Assembly: GCF_963675165.1 (NCBI RefSeq)
Contig: NC_087381.1
Location: 6,914,419 to 6,978,418 of the forward strand
Reading direction: 5' to 3'
Origin: Halichondria panicea
Taxonomy: Eukaryota; Porifera; Demospongiae; Suberitida; Halichondriidae
Length of the DNA stretch: 64,000 bases
Shown one piece after another: positions 24,801 through 35,300 of this stretch. The number at the start of each line of letters is the position of its first letter. Position 1 is the first letter of the stretch. The translations under genes were made by a program, and so were the position numbers. Under the pieces are notes generated by a model. That model searched no databases, had not been told where the DNA came from, and was given only the letters and a program-made list of their open reading frames with translations.

Positions 24801-26723
24801 ACTGTATCAACAACAGGTATGACATCACGTACCTCTTGGGGGCTATCTTCAGGGGCCAGTGGAGCTCCTCCAGGGAGAGGTGGTTCCTACAGCAGCAATG
24901 GATAGTAACACTGTATCAACAACAGGTATGACATCACGTACCTCTTGGGGGCTATCTTCAGGGGCCAGTGGAGCTCCTCCAGGGAGAGGTGGTTCCTACA
25001 GCAGCAATGGTTAGTAACACTGTATCAACAACAGGTATGACATCACGTACCTCTTGGGGGCTATAATCTAGTTCGATTGATTCAAATTCAATTTCCGTGA
25101 GTGTCTTAAATAGTATAACTGAGCTGCCTTGCTCTGTGGGCAGCTCTGTGGGTGAGGCTGTTGTTGTAGATAACGTCCTAGAAGAGTGACATCCAGTGTC
25201 TGTAAAGATACAAAAGTGTCATCAAAATGCTGACAGTGCATTCCAATAAACCTTCTCCAACTTTAGTGGATTCTGGTACAGGTTGTTGCATGGGCTGACG
25301 TCTCCTGACGGTAGTAGTGACAAGTACTTGTGGTTCAACTTGAGCCGGCAAGTTAATTAAAACACAGAGTAACACACGGTAACAGACAAGAGTGACTACT
25401 GTAACCAGCAACTCCTCCATAGGTACACTGACTTGTTCAGGACTAGTTTCATCCTTTGTAGCATCACCAACCTTACTGCTATCCTCACCGCCATCCTTTA
25501 CTTTGTCGTCACCATCAGTTCCATTTTTCACTGCACAACAAAAACATGATCGTAACGCATAATTCCAGTGCTGATACTCTTACTAGGAGCTCCATCACGG
25601 TGTCTTCGATTCTGCTGATCATCACGTTTACTTCTACGTCTATACCACCAGATGATGAGCCCTACCACAAATACCACAAATGCCACCAACACAATGAAAA
25701 CAGTGATGACTCCAGCAATCCATGTTGGATGATTGTACTCTGGAAATGGAACATAGGTACTAGACACACGTGCATAATAGAGATCTTGTTACCATCATTC
25801 ACATCGACCATGGGCGGGAGCTCTGGAGTGAACAAAACTACTCAAATCCAAACATGAACAATACACTTCACTATGTACCTGGTGAGGTATTGTTCAGATC
25901 GGGTTGTTCAGTAGAGGCTGTCCTAGTGTCTACACAGACATCAAGGGAATAAATCGATACAATCCATTGCACACACGTACACGTACCTGTTGGTCCAGTA
26001 GTAGCTTCAGTGCCTTCAGTGGAGGTTGTATCTACTAAAGAACAGTTTCGATCATTATCATTATAGACACAAGTAAAGACTTACTTGGAATGCAGGAGTT
26101 GGAGACTGGTTTGCTACTACCCTCTTCATACAATAGACAACAGACAGGATCAGTGTAGGTGGTGTTCACTAAACACTCGTAGGTGACACCATCGCTCAAA
26201 GCAGTGCACACTCCTTTGATCACTGACAACTCTTGTAGTCGAGTGACACAGGCTCGACCCACTAAGGTGAGTTCACAACCTCTTGTCTCAATCGCCAAGT
26301 GTAACTGAGTATTATTGCAAGTGACCACCCTCCATAAATCGTCTGTAAGAGTCAATTTGCACATATTAACGTACAAAGTACAATGACCAATAAACTAGCT
26401 CTGTGTACAAACAACAATTCTAAAGCCCACATCTCAAGAGTCACAAGTGTTGGTCTCTAGTACATGAGGTGGTTGGAGCTACTTAAAGGTTAGTACTTGG
26501 TAGAGTCAATACTGACAATTGCAGGCGATACTTCATTCTGGAGCCGGAGCTCAGGCTTTCTTAGTAAGTACGTACAAACAACCATCAAAAACAACGATAG
26601 ATCTAGCATGCATTCAACCTTAACTTAAGTCTTACCTGATACTGAGGTGGTCTGCCCTTCCACTAGGAAGATATAGCTGGCCAGCAGCAGCACTGTAAGA
26701 GCCGATATATATAGTGTCTTCAT
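21822..26723 (-). CDS. Unrecognised signal-peptide membrane protein with tandem repeated exons
   Basis: Seventeen exons, right to left: 26723-26636, 26342-26085, 26034-25987, 25929-25879, 25739-25584, 25530-25252, 25199-25051, 24995-24942, 24886-24833, 24777-24727, 24671-24638, 24394-24326, 24158-24054, 23915-23709, 23568-23419, 23300-23052 and a tentative 21910-21822. All phases agree, giving 696 aa. Visible parts: signal peptide (MKTLYISALTVLLLASYIF), a Cys-rich ectodomain (9 Cys in about 85 residues), a Thr/Glu stalk, a strong hydrophobic helix (VITVFIVLVAFVVFVVGLII) followed by WWYRRRSKR, then acidic and Pro-rich regions and further hydrophobic stretches near residues 238-260, 551-573 and 627-650. 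Most introns are phase 1. It contains an 18-aa repeat encoded by four tandem exons and a 19-aa repeat within one exon. I do not recognise the family. It could be a receptor or a multi-pass surface protein. The final exon lies beyond a minisatellite and is the weakest call. Confidence 0.62.
22255..22952. repeat. Telomere-like minisatellite, 13 units
   Basis: Thirteen units, each 'cctgtgtgtgcgtgggtact' then gcga, a poly-C run and one to three CCCTAA-type blocks, with unit lengths of about 41, 55 and 61 bp. Units 2-6 are repeated in the same order as units 7-11, a higher-order repeat of about 260 bp. It lies in the proposed last intron of the minus-strand membrane gene. The minus strand is G-rich and could form G-quadruplexes. 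Confidence 0.92.
23709..23915 (-). repeat. 57-bp in-frame coding repeat, three units in one exon
   Basis: Within one exon of the membrane-protein gene, a 57-bp unit encoding APVEKVRMGGNTSSAVPHT is present three times (the third has M to I). The exon is flanked by phase-1 introns and stays in frame. Confidence 0.92.
24638..25051 (-). repeat. Four tandem copies of a whole exon-intron unit
   Basis: A unit of about 108 bp (exon plus half-kilobase-free short intron) is repeated. Exons 24995-24942 and 24886-24833 are 54 nt and encode EPPLPGGAPLAPEDSPQE; 24777-24727 is 51 nt, an in-frame 3-nt deletion (EPPLPRAPLAPEDIPQE); 24671-24638 is the terminal 34-nt variant with a different donor. All acceptors (tgctgtag) and the phase-0 donors (gagGTACGT) are intact, so any number of copies can be skipped without frameshift. 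Confidence 0.88.
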
Positions 26724-26955
26724 AGCGTTGATATGGTTGATTGAACTCGTGCCAGTTTACCAGGAAATAAAGTTTAAAGTGAGACATGACTAGTTGGGCG
26801 GAGTCCAACCACCTACGCAATTGGTTGGACTCCGCCCAACTAAGACATGACCGCCCACACACCCACGGATTCCCTTTCTGAAAGTCTCATGAAAGACCTC
26901 TATCTGAGAGGTGCGGCTAATTCATGAGACTAATGAACTGATAGCGCTGAAAGAG
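26724..26955. promoter_or_regulatory. Divergent promoter with a 21-bp perfect inverted repeat
   Basis: Only 232 bp separate the two start codons. It contains a perfect 21-bp inverted repeat, 26791-26811 with 26822-26842 (core TTGGGCGGAGTCCAACCA), around a 10-base loop. A second, nested hairpin has arms AGTCTCATGAA at 26883-26893 and TTCATGAGACT at 26921-26931, with inner arms ACCTCT/AGAGGT. A 16-bp palindrome AAGAGATGCATCTCTT at 26951-26966 includes the start codon of the plus-strand gene. Confidence 0.75.
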
Positions 26956-29232
26956 ATGCATCTCTTACATTTAGCAGGCCTATTTTGTTTTGTAGTAACA
27001 GCAAATTCAGCCGAACTTGAAGCTAGTGAGTGATATGGTAGCATGTACATGTATAATAATAATATAATATATAGTCAGCTAATTGTATAGTCATCTCCTC
27101 TATGTATATACATGCAGCAATTACCTCACCTGCACTCATCTACAATGCATACCTCAACTCTGAAGAATACGCACGATTTACTTGCATTACAAGAAATAGT
27201 GACAACATTCGGTGGATCATTGATGGATTGACTGACATCCATTACAATGTGACAATCATCAGACGAATACAATCCAGACTTTTGCTACATCAAGACCGAT
27301 CCTTCCTCTCAGAGTTACTGATTCCAGCTATTCCAGTCAACAAGCACATTGCAGTGATCAAATGTAAAGCATTCAAAACAACAGGAGGTTTTCAAGTGGC
27401 TGAGTCTAACGAAACAGCTCAATACTATATCCAAGGCTTGCTGGACATGGTGTCTAATCTCACACACAGCAGTTACAATACAACACACAGTCTTGTTGAA
27501 TGGTTGGAACCACCGACGCTGAACATTACTAATGTAGAGCCTGATATTGAGAGCTACACAGTATGCTCATGGCCCAAACTCAATAACTCTGTACCTGCAC
27601 TTGAATGCACCAATACGTCAACACCTCAAGTGTTTCTACCAAAGTATTATGTGGATCTTTTGTTGATGGTAACTGCCTGGAATATTGTTGGAGAGAGCAA
27701 CAGCTCAGCACAGCTTGTGATTGAAAACTGTGGGAGCACTAGTGCTGAAGTACCACTAGAAGGTGTATATATAATTATACTTCATTTAATCCATATCGAT
27801 GCCATGCCCCATTGCAATATAATTATATGTTATACATGTACAGGAGACAGATTTGTTGTAGAGATCGAATTTGACAAGGACAATTCAACTATTCTTGACA
27901 TCTTCTTCACACGCAACCAGGTGTGTTCAAAGTATTTTAATTTCACCTATGTGTATGCATGTAATACACGTAGTCAAAACACAACGCGTCATCTACTGAA
28001 AGGTGCTGGTTTGTCTACGAAGTCACCATCAGTCCGACACTGAATTCAACAGAGTCGGCGATACACACACAACTATACGGATTCGATAATCTATATGTTG
28101 AAATAAAAGGTCTACAAAAAAACAGCCTGTTCACAATTGGCATCAATCGAATAACTTCCACCGCTCACTTGCAACTACATCCAGTTAACTTCAGTACGTT
28201 ATACTATTTTCCATTCCATGCGCTCACTAGTATTAAATATATATAGGTACGTATGACCTTCAGAGTGTGAGTACCTCAAGAAAAGGAGATTTCTTGTTTG
28301 TTACTTGTCATTTTGCCCGAGGCATAACAACTAAAGGCTGTACAATACAATTAAAAAATGGTAAAAAAATCCTCCTTCAAAGAATGTTACCCGTTAGTGA
28401 AGAGTGTGAAGCCATACATTCAACACCATGCCATGCAAATGGAAGTATTGACTTATCAGCTCTACCAAGTACTAGTGGGAAGATATCTCTACTTGTTTCT
28501 GATTGGGAACTAAATAGTTTTGAAAACAGTATAAAACTCACAATACAGTCTGCTAACAATAACTCAACAGGGGTGAGTCTCCCACCAGCAAACAATGTCA
28601 TGATAACATTGATAATAGCAGGTAAGCTCACTCTTTTGGCTCGTATATAAGCTTATAAGTGTATGTAATCACAGCCGCAGTCGGTGGGGGTGCTTTGGGA
28701 GCAGTTGGCCTAATTTGCTTATCAGCAGTAATTTGTGGACTGTTTTGGAAGATTTACATAAGATCAGGTATTATACACATTATGCATGTATACTCTCGCC
28801 TCATGATCAGTCTGTGAATTAGTCTGTTAAGATGCACATGCATGCATGCACTGCAATGGCAACTGAGACTAATTTGATAAGCAATGCCCTTGATTATGTA
28901 TATACATGTACTTAATTCATGAGCACATTGTTAGCTGCTATATCTGCAAATTACTTGCCAAGCTGCTTGCATGTATATAATTATAGAGTTTTTTGATATC
29001 CAATCTTTATACAGGCCAAAGTTCAACTTCTAAAAAAATGCCTCAACTTCATCCCAACGAAGCATATTCTCTTGTACTTGAGTTAAGAAGAAATGAAGCA
29101 TATGAGACGACGGGCAAACCGCCTGCTGACTCTCAAGATAGCAGTGACCCCCATCTGTACGATGAGATCACCCAGCCAACACAAACCAAACAGACAAAGG
29201 AGCCTGTGTATGCTGAAATAGGGACTCGGTAA
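26956..29232 (+). CDS. Ig/FN3 single-pass receptor with tyrosine-motif tail
   Basis: Seven exons join in frame: 26956-27025, 27118-27762, 27844-27920, 27974-28193, 28247-28621, 28675-28767, 29015-29232; 565 aa. The first exon is a signal peptide (MHLLHLAGLFCFVVTANSA). Exon 2 holds an Ig-like domain (ARFTCIT ... IRWIIDG ... VIKCKAF) and an FN3-like domain (VEWLEPP ... YVDLLLMVTAWNIVGESN). Exons 3-4 encode a second FN3-like stretch (CWFVYEVTISP ... FTIGINR); the intron between them is only 53 bp. Exon 5 is another Cys-containing extracellular domain, exon 6 a transmembrane helix (ALGAVGLICLSAVICGLFW), exon 7 the cytoplasmic tail. The tail has YSLV, YETT, YDEI and YAEI; the last two resemble Src-family SH2 ligands (pYEEI-like). 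Many N-x-S/T sites fit an ectodomain. Role inferred: adhesion or recognition receptor. Confidence 0.8.
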
Positions 29233-29893
29233 ACGCAAAGTTTGAACTACCTAAGTGTAGACTGTATATAAACATCATGTACATGCAGCGAGCTATGCAT
29301 GCCTTATATATATACTCCCAAGTTACTGTACACATGCATGCATGCTCATCATAACAATTTCAGTGAAACCATGTGCGTATATATTACATGAGAATGGAGC
29401 TGGTGACTAATTATTGTCTCCTGTATATAAAAGGCCGGCTAATCAAGTTAACCAGCTGTCTGACAATTTATTATTATAATCATCCGACGGAAGTATTATA
29501 TACACTTGCTAGACTAGTCGTAGTCACTATCAGCTAAGGGGGCCAGCTCGGTCTTAATATGATAAAATAATGTGTTTTATCCCTGACAACGTAATAAAAA
29601 GTCATATTAAATGTGACGATCAATCATCTTTTTTTCTAATCGACTTGTCAGCATAGCTCCATATAGGTTCCTTTGACTGCGACTCTTTCTTCAATGGTCA
29701 TCGAATAGTATTAAATTGGCCACGCCGCGCCCCTAACCACAGAGCTCCAGCTTGCGATAAGGGGAGGGGCTGGAGCAATCACTGCTGCTTTGCGGGCTGT
29801 AATCGAGGCAACTAGTTCGAGGGCGATCATAAACGGTAGAAAGTGGGTGGGGCTGCTACACAAACGGATTCAGAGCAACACTGTACTGATATT
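29233..29893. other. Intergenic, 3' UTR of the receptor gene and promoter of the next gene
   Basis: AT-rich in the first half with an AATAAA at 29593-29598 that may end the receptor transcript. GC richer from about 29720. No other feature recognised. Confidence 0.5.
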
Positions 29894-30199
29894 ATGGCTA
29901 CTGGAACTCCTGAACCTGTTAGCGAGCTAGAAGCTCAGAGAGAGGAGATTGTGGATGCACTGGCTAAAGCACACGTGAGACCATGCCTCAGAGCCATCAT
30001 ACAATGCCTGTATTGTTTGTATCACTCGCTGTATCGAACTATTCGATGCTTCATATTATAGTACCATAGATACACGTAGATAGTAATGCTGTGTCAGGTA
30101 TACTAGATCTATCTGCATGTACGTATCTCCCTGTACTCTAACATCTCTCTCCAAGTTCTTCCTCTACTACGATAGTAGTTTAGTAGAGTGTCAAGCTAT

Positions 30200-30230
<31 letters not shown>

Positions 30231-32059
30231 CCACACACACACACTTACATATACATACATACACATACATATACATACATACACATATGTGTAGTGTCAG
30301 TGTGCTAGTACATGTGTCCTCTTATCCGCCCCCTCCTGATGCAGCCTCTTGGTGTACAGCACGCGTGTCGTGTGTGTGTGAGCTACCGCCCACTCCCCGA
30401 GCACAATCCTCCCCACCCCTCACACACTACACAACTACAATCCGGAGATTTCATACACTTCAAGATGGTACATTATTTCCGAGACTAGCTATAGTACAAA
30501 AATTATTAACATGGCAATTAATTTTATTCAATTATTTTCGAGTGGCGCTATATTTTACTTTTGACCCTGCAGCCGTACAATGCTGACTGGTGGATAGGAC
30601 GTGTGGTGGGTCATGAGACGGGAATGACCTTTGTACCCTCCGAGGCCAAGCTGATGAGTGTGAGAAGTGATGCTGGTGATGAGTGTGTGAAGGTGTACCA
30701 GCAAGCACCCGTCATGAGACCACTCGTGTTGCTAGGGCCAACCAGCAAGGAGTCAGAGGTGTGTGGTGTGGGGGTGTGGTGTGTGTGGGGGTGTGGTGTG
30801 TGTGAGGTGTGTGGTGTGGTGTGGTGTGTGTGAGGTGTGTGGTGTGGGGGTTAGAAGGTCTCTTTTTAATGAATTATGGCAGCTGAAAAATCACTGTTGT
30901 ACTGTGTGTACATATACAGTAGGCTCTCGCTATTCCGGCTCTCTGAAGTACGGCCACCTCGATATACCGGCCATTTGGTTTGGTACGGAATGCTACCTCT
31001 ATGTTTACTGCACAAAACTCACCCTGAAGTACGGCCACTCGCTATTCCGTTTACCGGCCAGTGCTGGCTGTCCCAAATAACGTTTTCAATGTAATTTTAT
31101 ATGTGTATTACGGCCGGATATGATGTTTTGGGTGTGGTTTAGTAAATAAAATTGGATTACACTTAAATAGAGAGCAGAATGATTCATTATCTTTCATTAT
31201 CCTCGAGACAAGGACTGCAAATCAGTGATTAGATTCGAGGTAAGGTCGTTTTTAAGCCGCGGCTAATTATCTGAAGTACGGCCACCTCGCTATTCCGGCC
31301 AAGCTGCATGGTCCCAAGGGTGACCAGATTAACGAGAGTCTACTGTAGTGTTTACCTCCACCATACACACACACACACCCACATACGCCCACACACACAC
31401 ACACAGTTGACGAGGCTTCTCCACAAACCACTCCTCAGTTACATACGCGAAAAATTCTCAGGTCGCCTCCTAACGATTAAACCTGACCAATCAGTGCGCA
31501 GTATGACCGCTAAGGAAATACGATTATTGGATGGAGATGTATTTGCCGCTGCCTCTACAATGAACCTTGTACTCTTGGACTCTGACGCCAGTTACCCGGG
31601 AGATTTCGAGGGAACTAAACTGCATCCACAGTTCATTTACGTCAAGATTTCAAGACAAAAGGTTTGTTAGCAAGCACATAGTAATATCTGTGTGTATGTT
31701 TTCAATTAGTATAGAATGTAGCAATCTGATTGGTCAGTACCCTTCACTAAACCTTTAACCTTAACCTACGCATCAATATAATGCTATAATTATATACCAT
31801 TGATTACCGCCCACCCCACACACACCCACACACACACTTGTAGGTGCTCCACAACTTGATTCGACAGTTAACAAAGAGCTCCAGAGATCAACAGATACAA
31901 GTGGAGGATGCACGCTATCTCTATGACAACTCTAGCAATTGCTCCCTCGTTATCACCGATAGCAACGTTGATGACGCTTGTCTCAATTTAGAGCTGTTCC
32001 TGGAGAGTTATTGGGCATCTACCAGATCTGTCATGTTGCTAGGGGGAGGAGTGTCATAG
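29894..32059 (+). CDS. CACNB: Voltage-gated calcium channel beta subunit (CACNB-like), compact
   Basis: Five phase-0 exons: 29894-29974, 30345-30467, 30573-30758, 31407-31661, 31844-32059; 286 aa. The protein has a short N-terminus, an SH3-type segment ending in PYNADWWIGRVV and FVPSEAKL, then after a very short linker a guanylate-kinase-like domain starting at RPLVLLGPTSKE (residue about 117) with FSGRLL, TMNLVLLDSD, HPQFIYVKIS and a C-terminal LELFLESYWAST. This SH3-GK order and the PYN-DWWIGR and FIP/FVPS-KL signatures are those of calcium channel beta subunits; the ATP-binding loop of true guanylate kinases is not preserved, as usual for the family. It is much shorter than vertebrate CACNB (about 450-650 aa) because the HOOK linker and termini are minimal. 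In animals it binds the alpha-1 subunit and controls trafficking and gating. Its 3' end converges on gene A, stop codons 329 bp apart. Confidence 0.85.
30917..31345. mobile_element. MITE with pogo/Tigger-type ends in CACNB intron 3
   Basis: A 429-bp non-coding element with terminal inverted repeats starting CAGTAGGCTCTCGCTA on the left and the complement of CAGTAGACTCTCGTTA on the right, flanked by TA dinucleotides as target-site duplication. It has internal repeats of 'ctgaagtacggccac'. The ends resemble pogo/Tigger Tc1-mariner elements. Confidence 0.85.
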
Positions 32060-32387
32060 CCCTGTTGCTAGGGGGTGGGCTGTAGTACTTTGAACTATGA
32101 AAGTAACACGTTTTAGCAATGGACACTTTTAGTGTTTATTTTACACATTTTGCATGTTTGTATTCTCATCATGTCAGTATGTTTAGTTGTACATTCACAG
32201 AAATCACTTCATCAATCATTTCAAAACATGTTATTTTATAATTAGCTTGAGTGAGAATAACTATTCTCTAGATAAAATAATTAAGTCTGCAATACATGCA
32301 TGTGTTCATGATGAACTTTGTCGGGAAAAAAACAAATATGTATAATTATATAGTTTCGTCAGTTGCTTGCTTGTGTATATAATCAGT

Positions 32388-35300
32388 TCATGAGTCCGAG
32401 CCAGTGACCACACCCCTCACACCTCCTGTACAATATGGAGACAATCAGTATACCAGGTTCTCATACCTAGTTATGCAGTCTACAGAAGGGAAGTGAATGT
32501 ACACGCATCTATTATACTATTACATCTATAATTATTAATAAAACAGGGCCGTTATAGTTATGTTCTTTGAGATCAAAGTTGTACCTTATTATAATTATAA
32601 ACAAGAGAAAGATAGCGGTTACATAATTGAAGTTCTATATCATGGAAACCATGGGCCCCTCCCCCCGGCACACCTGGTCATTACGGCCCTGCACAGTGTG
32701 GTACATTTCTTCTATGGCGTGATTTATGCATGATTCAAATTTTAAATAGCTACTCAGCAGAGGGCTCAGGGGAGGCCGGGGGATTGTCACATGACACGTA
32801 TGTCATGTACATGTACTTACGTGGGGTCAATTGCTGACAGATTTGATGAGCTGTGTCTCTTTTCCCCAATCCCAGTACGATATCCAGTAGAGCTCTGTAA
32901 GTTGTTTGATAAGGATTATGTTGTTTCCAGATTTTCAAACACTTCATCATGGCTGTTTGAGTTCCTTCTCTGTGGTATAACATATTCACATCGGCTTTTT
33001 CTGCAGGAGGTAGCCTCATTGAACTTGAATAAAGTTCCACATTATCGAAATATAAGGCCAGTTTGGGAGTATCAGAGTACTCTATTTTACTATTGAGTTG
33101 CTCGTCAGTCAGACTGTATTGCTTTATTAGTTCTTGGAGCGTGACTTGAATAGCGGGTAGTCCTATGGAGAAAGCAAACATTGATATTATAGAGACATGA
33201 ATATTTTACACAGCATCAATGTAAGTAGCCAGACACACACGCTATGAGTTCTGCATGCTTCAGTTGTATGCGTGATTGTCCAATAATTATGATGAGGGGG
33301 TAATGCTGACAATGATGCTGACAATAAATATTAAAGGAGTTCTGAAGTCATACCTGAGGTAGAGGTAGAAGGTATCTGGTGCTCTTCTCTCAATGTATCA
33401 TGATCCTGTGAAGAGTAGTACATGCAGTAATTATTGTTTCATGCACACTTCTGTGATTACTGCATAGAAAATTCAGTATAATTATGTACACACTGGCTCG
33501 CATGCTTTTCTTTCACTCAAAGCATTCATCATTTCAGACTATTAGTTTACATTTCAATAGGTGGTTCTTAGCCTATATAGTTGAAGAGACAGATTGTCTC
33601 CCGCAACGTATAACGTATACAACTACTCACCATTTGCTCATCTCCACGGATACTAAACACAGAGGGATCAATATCATCATGAGCCACACCAGCTAGGTCC
33701 TGTATATGCATGATTAGCAGTATACTAGTAAAGTTATGAAAGCATTTAAGTAAATTCCACTCACCAGAGGGTTTCTTCCAGTGAAGACACTGTACTTGTT
33801 GAGAGTCTCCCTCAGACAGCTGTAGGTTCCCTCAGTCTCCCTCCTCCACGTCTTAAGGGTCTGAACTACCTCCTGTCTTGGACTGACCGACTGAATATTG
33901 ACAATGGAAGCTCGAGATTGGCTCAGGATTCTTCTGTACATGAGAATACTGTTAGGGTCGTAAATTTGACGAGCAAAATGAGAAATGAAGATATTCGAAA
34001 TTCTGCCATCTTTCATGACATTCTTGTTACTGTGAATACACTGTAGAGTGTTGAGGTCCAAACCAGCGTACGGCTCAAACTGGAGAAGACGTTTCAGAGA
34101 AAGAACTCGATGAACCGATTTCACAGCTTCTTTTTGAGAGATGACAGCTGTAGCAAGATCTCTAACACTAAACAGAGTGAGCTCTGAGGAAGGTTTTAGA
34201 GGATGATTGACAACTTCCTGTGGATTGATCAGTGATTCCACAACTACAATATTGGGACAAACATCTTTCACCGTTTCGAGAACTTTACTGACTACCTTGG
34301 AGCGATGGGCAAGGCTCTCGGGTGTAAGAACTTCAGATCGTATTTTAATAGTAAAAGATTTATTGTTACAAAGCTCGAGGTGTGCAGTGATCCCATCATC
34401 GTTGCACCAGCAGATCCCACTCTTCCACACGGAGCAGAATTTCTGCAAGGAAGGGACATCATGCTGTACTCTCAGGGCAGGGGCAAGGCCAAATGTGAAC
34501 ACTATCCTCAGAATGAGGACTTGAAGGCAGCGAGGATCGTAAAAATGTGTATTCTGAGAGGTTTCGAGTATCCATCCAAAGTGGTAGCTCATGGAAGTGT
34601 CTTCCTCCCACACACGCTCGGGAGTTTCTATCCTGATGAGCCCGGGAAAGAAGAGGTAGCGAGTGTCATCTAAGTCTGGCTCCATCTTCTGAATGTACTC
34701 CAGAACTTGCTTGTCTCTGATCTCAAAGCACAGCTCTAAATGTGTCATGAAAGCAATCAGCATTTCAGTGTCGTAGTTATTGAAAGCTTCTTCAAACTTG
34801 GACAAAGGTACCACTCCAGTGCTTGAGGCGAGTTTGCAGTGCTGGCGAAAATGCTCAGGAGCAAATACTGTCCCAGTGACATCGGAGAGCAATGTTTTAG
34901 AGTCACAAATCAGAAAGGAATTTTCATATGAGGAATCATTGTGAAGAAACAGCAGAAGTCCCACCTTGCTTAACTGGGCACAGATATCAACTAGACGGTT
35001 GAGGGTAGTTGGAATGAAAGAAAGAATGTCTGTCATTTTCTCTGACTCGTGTGTTTGCTTTAGATCGCTATGTATTCGTTGTTGAACAACTTTCAATGAA
35101 ACTGCAAGTTCTTCTTTGAAGTTCTCAGCAAGGTAGATGTAAAAGGTGTGAGCATTCAGGCTGATGGTTTCTGGAGAGCGGAGAATAGCGGAGCTTTTCT
35201 GAATTTGTTTTCTCACGATATTCATGTTATCTGAATTAGCAAAGCGGCAATCTATTGGAATGAACTCCGTGAACTCAAACTTTGGGAATTGCTTGATAAT

